Below, in pieces: positions 1 through 7,198 of a stretch of 64,000 nucleotides of DNA (within the stretch, counting starts at the first letter, position 1; each line of letters begins with the position of its first letter). A program made the translations under genes and the position numbers. The notes under the pieces were generated by a model. The model had not been told where the DNA came from, did not search any database, and was given only the letters and a program-made list of their open reading frames with translations. This DNA comes from Campylobacter jejuni (GTDB lineage: Bacteria > Campylobacterota > Campylobacteria > Campylobacterales > Campylobacteraceae): positions 19,566 to 83,565 of the forward strand of contig JACRSG010000008.1 of the NCBI GenBank assembly GCA_014305285.1. The letters are read 5' to 3'.

Positions 1-59
1 TCTATAAAGGTGCTTTTACCACAAGCAATTGAAGCGGTTACAAAAAAAGCATTTTTCAT
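1..59 (-). CDS. coaE: Dephospho-CoA kinase, N-terminal fragment (cut by window edge)
   Basis: Only the first 19 codons are inside the window, reading leftward from an ATG at 57-59. The peptide begins MKNAFFVTASIACGKSTFI, which carries a P-loop (ACGKST) at residues 12-17 as in dephospho-CoA kinase, the last step of coenzyme A synthesis. It is divergent from purM, which is also its neighbour in C. jejuni. The identification rests on this short N-terminus plus the gene order, so it is good but not complete. Confidence 0.75.
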   Translation of the reverse strand, partial: MKNAFFVTASIACGKSTFI

Positions 60-119
60 CTTATGCCTTATTAAAACTTTTTTCGTTAAAATACCTTTTT
101 AGTTCTTAAAGGAAAATAA

Positions 120-1109
120 ATGAAAATTTCATACGAAGATGCAGGTGTAAGTATAGATAATGGAAACGCCTTTGTAGAAGCTATAAAACCTTTGGTTAAA
201 GAAACTTTTAATGATAATGTTGTAGGTGGAATTGGTTCTTTTGCGGGTGCTTTTAGAATGCCAAGTGGTTTTAAAAAGCCTGTGATTTTAGGTGCAACAG
301 ATGGTGTTGGTACTAAGCTTCGCTTGGCGATTGATGTGAAAAAATATGATACTATAGGGCAAGATTTAGTAGCAATGTGTGTGAATGATTTGATTTGTAA
401 TTTTGCTACACCTTTGTTTTTTTTGGATTATTATGCTACAGCCAAGCTTGAAGTAGAAGTAGCAAAGACTGTTGTATCAGGCATTGTCAAGGGATGTAAG
501 ATGGCAAATTGTGCATTAATCGGCGGAGAGACTGCCGAAATGCCTGGAATGTATGCAAAAGATGATTTTGATTTTGCGGGTTTTGCAGTGGGTATGGCTG
601 AAGAAGATGAGATTGATAGAAGTAAATTGGTTAAAAATGGTGATATTTTATTGGCACTTCCTAGTTCAGGACTTCATTCAAACGGCTATTCTTTAGCTAG
701 AAAAGTACTTTTTGAAAGTTTAAAATTAAAATTTGATGATAAGATAGAGGGTAAAAATTTAATTGATATTTTATTAGAGCCTACAAGGATTTATGTCCAT
801 GATTTTCTTACCCTAAAGCCTTATATCAGTGCTCTAGCTCATATTACAGGGGGTGGTTTGGTCGACAATTTACCACGCGTTTTGCCTCGTGGTATGGGTG
901 CAACTATACGCAAGCATCATCTTAAAACCCCTGAAATTTTTTATACTATAGGGCAGGCTGTAGAAGAAAGTGAAATGTATAGAAGCTTTAATATGGGAGT
1001 GGGTTTAGTAATGATTGTAGATCCTTCTAATGTAAGCAAGGTTTTAGAAAATTCAGACGCCTTTATCATCGGCGAAATTTGTATTCATGAAGGTATTGTT
1101 TTAGAGTGA
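120..1109 (+). CDS. purM: Phosphoribosylformylglycinamidine cyclo-ligase (AIR synthetase)
   Basis: This enzyme makes 5-aminoimidazole ribonucleotide from FGAM with ATP, step five of de novo purine synthesis, in the cytosol. The 329-residue protein has the family ATP/Mg motif GATDGVGTK at residues 58-66, the GGETAEMPG segment near residue 138 and a late HITGGGL motif. The length fits the family. The ATG has a good ribosome site (AAAGGAAAA) just upstream. It faces the DcuC-type gene tail to tail, with a hairpin between them. Confidence 0.95.
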   Translation: MKISYEDAGVSIDNGNAFVEAIKPLVKETFNDNVVGGIGSFAGAFRMPSGFKKPVILGATDGVGTKLRLAIDVKKYDTIGQDLVAMCVNDLICNFATPLFFLDYYATAKLEVEVAKTVVSGIVKGCKMANCALIGGETAEMPGMYAKDDFDFAGFAVGMAEEDEIDRSKLVKNGDILLALPSSGLHSNGYSLARKVLFESLKLKFDDKIEGKNLIDILLEPTRIYVHDFLTLKPYISALAHITGGGLVDNLPRVLPRGMGATIRKHHLKTPEIFYTIGQAVEESEMYRSFNMGVGLVMIVDPSNVSKVLENSDAFIIGEICIHEGIVLE

Positions 1110-1137
1110 AAATAAAGAGTCAATACGCTTTATTTTT
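1109..1137. terminator. Likely bidirectional terminator between purM and the DcuC-type gene
   Basis: An 8-bp perfect inverted repeat (AAATAAAG at 1110-1117, CTTTATTT at 1128-1135) lies between two convergent genes. It is flanked by A residues on the left and T residues on the right, so each strand reads as a stem followed by U. The stem is AT-rich and weak, so the call is moderate. Confidence 0.5.
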
Positions 1138-2584
1138 GTATTTTAAGTTCTATTTTTGTAGCGTTTTGTTCTTTTGGCAAAGGATGGGTTTGTGCTAGAT
1201 AAAAGGCTACAAGTACATTCACAAGCATAGCGATAAGTAAAAGTGGAGTGGTGCGTTTTATGATATCCATTGGAGCCACTTTTGCAAATCCAGCTAAAGC
1301 TATGATTCCCCCTGCTATTGGTGAAGCTGCGCGACCTAAACAAGATGCGATTTCTATAGGTAAAACTAGAGTAATAGGCACAACGCCTAATTTTGTAGCT
1401 ATATCAGGAGCTAGTTTTCCAAAAGCATTAAAAGCAGCAATCCCGCTTCCCATAATCACTGTAGCAAAATAAACCAAAAAGCTTAAAATAGCTATACTCA
1501 AAAGAATTCCAAACCCTGCAAAATTTCCTGTTCCAAGATTGGAAACCGCGTTAGCAAGGATATTGACTCCACCGAGTGCTTTAATACCTTCAGCAAATAC
1601 TCCAGCGGCGATGATTATGCTTACGACTGAGATAAAAATTTCAGCCATAGCTTTTAAAATCACCATCATATCGTCACCTAATTTCCTAGCATTTTTATGC
1701 CTTGCAAATTCAACAAGAAAAACTAAAGAAATACTTACAAAATTGGCTGTCACAACATCGAGTTTGATAGTAAAAAAATACGCTGTAAATAAAAATACAA
1801 CAGGCAACCAAGGAAAGAGTATGTAAAAAGTAGGGCATTTAGGATCAATGATTGGTGGAATTTCAACTTCATCATTTAAAACACCTTTTTCTTTATCTCT
1901 TTTATCAATCCAAGCAAAATAAAAAGGAATCAAGATGGCAAGAACTACAACATAAGCAATCACACTATAAATTTGGTAATTTAAAAAAAGCCCTACGACA
2001 TTATCACTTTGTCCTACCATATCTGCCATATTGATTGAATTTCCATCTTTTGGGCCATAATCAAGTGCGATTAAAGAAAGCACGCATACGGCTGTAATAG
2101 GACGGATTTTAAGTGAGATTAAAACAGGATAAATACATGCTAATAAAAGTAAAAGCAATCCAGCATAGCTAGAAATGACAATTTTTAAAGCCATTCCAAC
2201 AATAAAAGTTCCACTTAAAATCAAGTATTTATTTTTGATTTTTCCTAAGGGTTTATTTGCTAAAAAAGCAAGTTTTGCTGAAGCATTGATATGTTTCATA
2301 TAAGCAGCAAAACCTGCCACACTCATGATAATAAGCCCTACTCCAGAAAGCTGACTTTTAAAACTTGCTGTGATAAAGGCATAACTATCAAGTAAAACAT
2401 TTAAAAAACTTGTGTGCTCTCTGCTTGGGGCTTTTGGTATAGGTGCTCCTGTGATGTAAAAAGCAAAAATAAGCAAGAGAATACCTGAAAGAAAAAATAC
2501 AAAAATGGGATTGTATTTTTTGAGTATATAATAAGCAATGATAATCACCGCTAAAAGTGTAGAACATATCATAAAAATTGGCAT
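1130..2584 (-). CDS. dcuC: C4-dicarboxylate transporter, DcuC family
   Basis: This is an inner-membrane protein of 484 residues, almost entirely hydrophobic helices with short loops, of the DcuC/CitT-like type that exchanges or takes up C4-dicarboxylates such as succinate and fumarate. A charged loop near residues 225-245 divides the protein into two halves, as is usual for the family. The start ATG follows a clear site (TTAGGAAAAATC). It is divergent from cas9, and the roughly 200-bp gap holds promoters for both. The substrate cannot be read from sequence; the family call is firmer than the exact role. Confidence 0.75.
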   Translation of the reverse strand: MPIFMICSTLLAVIIIAYYILKKYNPIFVFFLSGILLLIFAFYITGAPIPKAPSREHTSFLNVLLDSYAFITASFKSQLSGVGLIIMSVAGFAAYMKHINASAKLAFLANKPLGKIKNKYLILSGTFIVGMALKIVISSYAGLLLLLLACIYPVLISLKIRPITAVCVLSLIALDYGPKDGNSINMADMVGQSDNVVGLFLNYQIYSVIAYVVVLAILIPFYFAWIDKRDKEKGVLNDEVEIPPIIDPKCPTFYILFPWLPVVFLFTAYFFTIKLDVVTANFVSISLVFLVEFARHKNARKLGDDMMVILKAMAEIFISVVSIIIAAGVFAEGIKALGGVNILANAVSNLGTGNFAGFGILLSIAILSFLVYFATVIMGSGIAAFNAFGKLAPDIATKLGVVPITLVLPIEIASCLGRAASPIAGGIIALAGFAKVAPMDIIKRTTPLLLIAMLVNVLVAFYLAQTHPLPKEQNATKIELKIQK

Positions 2585-2675
2585 GATTTTTCCTAAGTTA
2601 TATTAGCTTTTATTTTATTTTAGCTAAAATTTAACTAATAAATATTTTTCATTTAAAATTTTACTTATTTTTTAC

Positions 2676-2681
2676 ATTATA
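2676..2681 (-). promoter_or_regulatory. -10 box for the DcuC-type gene
   Basis: The minus strand reads TATAAT here, about 95 bases upstream of the transporter start, in a T-rich stretch of the kind Campylobacter sigma70 promoters use instead of a -35 box. It is inferred from sequence only. Confidence 0.45.
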
Positions 2682-2744
2682 AAATTAATATGTATAGTTT
2701 GGTTACTGAAAAGTTTATGTTTGTTTAAAAAATGATTTTTGTAT

Positions 2745-2750
2745 TATAAT
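2745..2750 (+). promoter_or_regulatory. -10 box of the cas9-cas1-cas2 operon
   Basis: A perfect TATAAT preceded by T-rich sequence lies about 35 bases before the cas9 start, giving a short leader of roughly 28 nt. The following AAAAAGGA at about 2772-2779 is the ribosome site that selects the GTG start at 2786. Confidence 0.6.
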
Positions 2751-2785
2751 TATACACAAATCATAAATATTAAAAAGGATCTAGT

Positions 2786-5743
2786 GTGGCAAGAATTTTG
2801 GCATTTGATATAGGAATAAGCTCTATTGGCTGGGCATTTAGTGAAAATGATGAGTTAAAAGATTGTGGAGTTAGGATTTTTACAAAGGCTGAAAATCCTA
2901 AAACAGGAGAATCCTTAGCCTTGCCAAGACGCCTTGCAAGAAGTGCTAGAAAACGCCTTGCTAGACGCAAAGCAAGGCTAAATCACTTAAAACATTTAAT
3001 CGCAAATGAATTTAAGTTAAATTACGAAGATTATCAAAGCTTTGATGAAAGTTTAGCCAAGGCTTATAAAGGATCTTTAATTAGCCCTTATGAGTTAAGA
3101 TTTAGAGCTTTAAACGAGCTTTTAAGTAAGCAAGATTTTGCAAGAGTGATTTTACATATTGCAAAAAGGCGTGGCTATGATGATATTAAAAATAGTGATG
3201 ATAAAGAAAAAGGTGCGATTTTAAAAGCTATCAAGCAAAATGAAGAAAAACTAGCAAATTATCAAAGTGTGGGCGAGTATCTTTATAAAGAGTATTTTCA
3301 AAAATTCAAAGAAAATTCCAAAGAATTTACAAATGTTAGAAATAAAAAAGAAAGTTATGAACGCTGCATAGCGCAAAGTTTTTTAAAAGATGAATTAAAG
3401 CTTATTTTTAAAAAACAAAGAGAATTTGGCTTTTCTTTTTCAAAAAAATTTGAAGAAGAGGTGCTTAGTGTAGCATTTTATAAAAGGGCTTTAAAAGATT
3501 TTTCTCATTTGGTGGGAAATTGTAGTTTTTTTACCGATGAAAAAAGAGCGCCAAAAAATTCGCCCTTAGCTTTTATGTTTGTAGCACTTACAAGAATTAT
3601 CAATCTTTTAAACAATCTTAAAAATACTGAAGGAAATTTATATACAAAAGATGATTTAAACACGCTTTTGAATGAAGTTTTAAAAAACGGCACTCTAACT
3701 TATAAACAAACAAAAAAGCTTTTGGTCTTAAGCGATGATTATGAATTTAAAAGGGAAAAAGGAACTTATTTTATTGAGTTTAAAAAATATAAAGAATTTA
3801 TAAAAGCCCTAGGTGATCATAGTTTAAGCCAAGATGATTTAAATGAAATAGCAAAAGATATTACCCTTATAAAAGATGAGATTAAGCTTAAAAAGGCTTT
3901 AGCAAAATATGATTTAAATCAAAATCAAATTGATAGTTTAAGCAAATTGGAATTTAAAGACCATTTAAATATAAGTTTTAAAGCCTTAAAACTTATCACT
4001 CCTTTAATGCTTGAAGGTAAAAAATACGATGAAGCTTGTAATGAGCTTAATTTAAAAGTAGCAATCAATGAAGATAAAAAAGATTTTTTACCCGCATTTA
4101 ATGAAACTTATTATAAAGATGAGGTAACTAATCCTGTGGTTTTAAGGGCGATTAAAGAATACAGAAAGGTCTTAAATGCTTTACTTAAAAAATACGGCAA
4201 AGTGCATAAAATAAACATTGAATTAGCAAGAGAAGTAGGTAAAAATTACAGCCAAAGAGCTAAAATAGAAAAAGAGCAAAATGAAAACTACAAGGCCAAA
4301 AAAGACGCCGAACTTGAATGTGAAAAACTAGGCTTAAAAATAAATAGCAAAAATATTTTAAAATTAAGATTATTTAAAGAACAAAAAGAATTTTGTGCTT
4401 ATAGTGGAGAAAAGATTAAAATTAGTGATTTGCAAGATGAAAAAATGCTTGAAATTGATCACATTTACCCTTATTCTAGAAGTTTTGATGATTCTTATAT
4501 GAATAAAGTTTTAGTTTTTACCAAGCAAAACCAAGAAAAACTTAATAAAACCCCATTTGAAGCCTTTGGTAATGATAATGCAAAATGGCAGAAAATTGAA
4601 GTTTTAGCAAAAAACCTACCTACTAAAAAGCAAAAAAGAATTTTAGATAAAAATTACAAAGACAAAGAGCAAAAAGACTTTAAAGATAGAAATTTAAACG
4701 ATACTCGCTACATCGCAAGGCTTGTTTTAAACTATACTAAAGATTATTTAGATTTTTTACCTTTAAGTGATGATGAAAATACAAAGTTAAACGACACACA
4801 CAAAGGCTCAAAAGTGCATGTAGAAGCAAAAAGCGGTATGCTAACATCGGCTTTAAGACACACTTGGGGCTTTAGCACTAAGGATAGAAATAATCATCTT
4901 CATCACGCCATCGATGCAGTAATTATTGCTTATGCAAACAACTCTATCGTAAAGGCTTTTTCAGATTTTAAAAAAGAGCAAGAAAGCAACAGTGCAGAAC
5001 TTTATGCAAAAAAAATTAGTGAATTAGATTATAAAAACAAAAGGAAGTTTTTTGAGCCTTTTAGTGGTTTTAGGCAAAAGGTTTTAGATAAAATTGATGA
5101 AATTTTTGTCTCAAAACCTGAGAGAAAAAAGCCAAGTGGAGCTTTACATGAAGAAACATTTAGAAAAGAAGAAGAATTCTATCAATCATACGGCGGAAAA
5201 GAAGGAGTTTTAAAAGCCCTAGAGCTTGGTAAAATCCGCAAAGTAAATGGTAAAATAGTTAAAAATGGCGATATGTTTAGAGTGGATATTTTTAAACACA
5301 AAAAGACAAATAAATTTTATGCTGTGCCAATTTATACTATGGATTTTGCTTTAAAAGTATTACCAAATAAAGCAGCTGTAGCACGAAGTAAAAAAGGTGA
5401 GATAAAAGACTGGATTTTAATGGATGAAAATTATGAGTTTTGCTTTTCTTTATACAAAGATAGTTTGATTTTAATTCAAACTAAAGATATGCAAGAGCCA
5501 GAATTTGTTTATTATAATGCTTTTACAAGCTCTACTGTTAGTTTGATTGTTTCAAAACACGATAATAAATTTGAAACGCTAAGTAAAAATCAAAAAATAT
5601 TGTTTAAAAATGCAAATGAAAAAGAAGTAATCGCAAAAAGCATAGGAATTCAAAATCTAAAAGTATTTGAAAAATACATAGTTTCAGCACTTGGGGAAGT
5701 TACAAAGGCTGAGTTTAGACAAAGAGAAGATTTTAAAAAATGA
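2786..5743 (+). CDS. cas9: CRISPR-associated endonuclease Cas9, type II-C (CjCas9-like)
   Basis: RNA-guided DNA endonuclease of 985 residues starting at a GTG. The RuvC parts are visible: D8 in AFDIG, E479 in NIELARE, and HHAID (H706, D710). The HNH domain carries H559 in EIDHIYP and N582. An arginine-rich bridge helix spans about residues 48-68. The protein is nearly identical to the 984-residue CjCas9 as I remember it, but has one extra alanine (NKAAVAR, residues 861-867) and scattered substitutions. All catalytic residues seen are intact. The stop overlaps the cas1 start (ATGA), so the three cas genes form one operon without csn2 or cas4, which is the II-C layout. Confidence 0.97.
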   Translation: MARILAFDIGISSIGWAFSENDELKDCGVRIFTKAENPKTGESLALPRRLARSARKRLARRKARLNHLKHLIANEFKLNYEDYQSFDESLAKAYKGSLISPYELRFRALNELLSKQDFARVILHIAKRRGYDDIKNSDDKEKGAILKAIKQNEEKLANYQSVGEYLYKEYFQKFKENSKEFTNVRNKKESYERCIAQSFLKDELKLIFKKQREFGFSFSKKFEEEVLSVAFYKRALKDFSHLVGNCSFFTDEKRAPKNSPLAFMFVALTRIINLLNNLKNTEGNLYTKDDLNTLLNEVLKNGTLTYKQTKKLLVLSDDYEFKREKGTYFIEFKKYKEFIKALGDHSLSQDDLNEIAKDITLIKDEIKLKKALAKYDLNQNQIDSLSKLEFKDHLNISFKALKLITPLMLEGKKYDEACNELNLKVAINEDKKDFLPAFNETYYKDEVTNPVVLRAIKEYRKVLNALLKKYGKVHKINIELAREVGKNYSQRAKIEKEQNENYKAKKDAELECEKLGLKINSKNILKLRLFKEQKEFCAYSGEKIKISDLQDEKMLEIDHIYPYSRSFDDSYMNKVLVFTKQNQEKLNKTPFEAFGNDNAKWQKIEVLAKNLPTKKQKRILDKNYKDKEQKDFKDRNLNDTRYIARLVLNYTKDYLDFLPLSDDENTKLNDTHKGSKVHVEAKSGMLTSALRHTWGFSTKDRNNHLHHAIDAVIIAYANNSIVKAFSDFKKEQESNSAELYAKKISELDYKNKRKFFEPFSGFRQKVLDKIDEIFVSKPERKKPSGALHEETFRKEEEFYQSYGGKEGVLKALELGKIRKVNGKIVKNGDMFRVDIFKHKKTNKFYAVPIYTMDFALKVLPNKAAVARSKKGEIKDWILMDENYEFCFSLYKDSLILIQTKDMQEPEFVYYNAFTSSTVSLIVSKHDNKFETLSKNQKILFKNANEKEVIAKSIGIQNLKVFEKYIVSALGEVTKAEFRQREDFKK

Positions 5744-6630
5744 GTTACGATGAAGCTTTTAAAACACTGCTTATTAGCTCTAATGCCAAGCTAAATTTAG
5801 AGCTAAATCATCTTGTGATTAAGCAAGATGAAAATATAGCCAAATTGTTTTTAAAAGATATAAATATCATCGTTTTAGAAAGCTTACAAATAAGCATTAG
5901 TTCCGCACTTTTTAATGCCTTTGCAAAGTATAAAATTATCTTATTAACCTGCGATGAAACTCATAGTATAAATGGTGTTTTTACTCCTTTTTTAGGGCAT
6001 TTTCAAAGTGCAAAAATCGCAAAAGAGCAAATGAATGTAAGTGCTCAAAAAAAGGCTATTTTATGGCAAAAAATCATTAAAAATAAAATCCTAAATCAAG
6101 CCTTTATCTTAAAAAAACACAATAAAATAGAGCAAAGCAATGAGCTTATAAATTTGGCTAAAAAAGTAAGCTTAAATGATAGTAAAAATATTGAAGCTGT
6201 TGCGGCGGCGCTTTATTTTAAAACTTTGTTTGGTACTTCTTTTTCAAGAGATGAGCTTTGCTTTGAAAATTCTGCTTTAAATTATGGCTATGCAATCATT
6301 AGGGCTTGTATTATTAGAGCAGTTTGCATAAGTGGGCTTTTGCCTTGGCTTGGCATAAAGCACGATAATATTTATAATTCTTTTGCGCTTTGTGATGATT
6401 TGATAGAAGTGTTTAGGGCTAGTGTTGATGATTGTGTTTTAAAGCTTAAGGGTGAAAGTGAGTTTTTAAGCAAAGATGACAAAAGAGCGTTGATTGGCAA
6501 TTTACAAAGCAAAATCAATTTTGATGGGCAAAATTATCCTTTAAACAGAGCGATAAATCATTATGTGGCAAATTTTAAAAATGCTTTATTGTATGAAGAT
6601 GAACTAAAGATAGTGAAATTTGATGATTGA
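5740..6630 (+). CDS. cas1: CRISPR-associated endonuclease Cas1
   Basis: Integrase subunit of the spacer-acquisition complex with Cas2. The protein has 296 residues. The probable metal ligands are E152 (KNIEAVAAA), H208 (GIKHDN) and D219-E223 (CDDLIE), the standard E-H-D/E set of Cas1. It starts four bases before the cas9 stop and overlaps cas2, so translation is coupled. It appears complete, which together with a long array suggests that acquisition has been active in this lineage. Confidence 0.95.
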   Translation: MSYDEAFKTLLISSNAKLNLELNHLVIKQDENIAKLFLKDINIIVLESLQISISSALFNAFAKYKIILLTCDETHSINGVFTPFLGHFQSAKIAKEQMNVSAQKKAILWQKIIKNKILNQAFILKKHNKIEQSNELINLAKKVSLNDSKNIEAVAAALYFKTLFGTSFSRDELCFENSALNYGYAIIRACIIRAVCISGLLPWLGIKHDNIYNSFALCDDLIEVFRASVDDCVLKLKGESEFLSKDDKRALIGNLQSKINFDGQNYPLNRAINHYVANFKNALLYEDELKIVKFDD

Positions 6631-7054
6631 AGATAAATTTATGCGTGTGCTTTTGATGTTTGATGTACCTACTAAAAGTAAAAAAGAGCAAAAACTAGCA
6701 AGTAAATTTAGAAATAATCTTATAAAATTAGGTTATTTTATGCTGCAATTTAGTGTTTATATGCGTATTTGCAAGGGTTTAAGTTCTGCAAAAAGTTCTA
6801 TTGAAAATGTAAAAAAGATTTTGCCACCTTATGGAAATGTAAGGGCTTTAATCATCACTGAAAAGCAATTTGATAAAATGGAGCTTTTGCTTGGTGGCAT
6901 AGTTTTTAACGAAAAAGTTAATAACGAAACCAATTTAACGCTTTTTGATATAGATAGTCATGGAGAATTTAAATATAAAAATTCAAATAATGAAGAAATT
7001 CAAATAAACAAAAAACAAGAAAAATATCATCAGCAAAATTTATTTGAATTTTAA
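6623..7054 (+). CDS. cas2: CRISPR-associated protein Cas2
   Basis: Small partner of Cas1 in spacer integration, 143 residues. The ferredoxin-like first strand RVLLMFDVP carries D14, the conserved acidic residue. I chose the ATG at 6623 over the TTG one codon upstream because it gives the expected N-terminus MIEDKFMR. It overlaps cas1 by 8 bases. The lysine-rich C-terminal tail is usual for the II-C form. The gene ends where the converging tracrRNA ends. Confidence 0.93.
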   Translation: MIEDKFMRVLLMFDVPTKSKKEQKLASKFRNNLIKLGYFMLQFSVYMRICKGLSSAKSSIENVKKILPPYGNVRALIITEKQFDKMELLLGGIVFNEKVNNETNLTLFDIDSHGEFKYKNSNNEEIQINKKQEKYHQQNLFEF

Positions 7055-7126
7055 AAGCGGTTTTAGGGGATTGTAACCCCGCAGAGTCCCGCAAACTCTT
7101 TATTTTAGTCCCTTTTTAAATTTCTT
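7052..7126 (-). ncRNA. tracrRNA of the type II-C CRISPR system
   Basis: Reading leftward from about 7125, the strand starts AAGAAATTTAAAAAGGGACT, an anti-repeat complementary to the CRISPR repeat. It then has the two short hairpins known for CjCas9 tracrRNA (GAGTTTGCGGGACTC, then GGGGTTACAATCCCC) and a tail ending near CCGCTTTT. It pairs with the crRNA repeat and holds it in Cas9. The 3' end meets the end of cas2 (7054) from the opposite direction. It is on the same strand as the crRNAs. Boundaries are approximate. Confidence 0.93.
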
Positions 7127-7131
7127 ATGAG

Positions 7132-7137
7132 ATTATA
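7132..7137 (-). promoter_or_regulatory. -10 box of the tracrRNA gene
   Basis: The minus strand reads TATAAT preceded by GC and T/A-rich sequence, with the first tracrRNA base about 7 nt downstream. This is a near-perfect sigma70 -10, so the tracrRNA does not depend on read-through from the array. Confidence 0.75.
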
Positions 7138-7198
7138 GCATAATTTTTGCTATTTTTCATGAAAAAACCCCGAAATTTTCATTATCTGGTAAATATCT

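Noticed and set aside
1143..2034. Several open frames opposite the DcuC-type gene (for example 1248-1472 and 1539-1826 on the plus strand)
   Set aside because: They are shadows of a hydrophobic coding sequence, with no ribosome sites and no plausible protein features.
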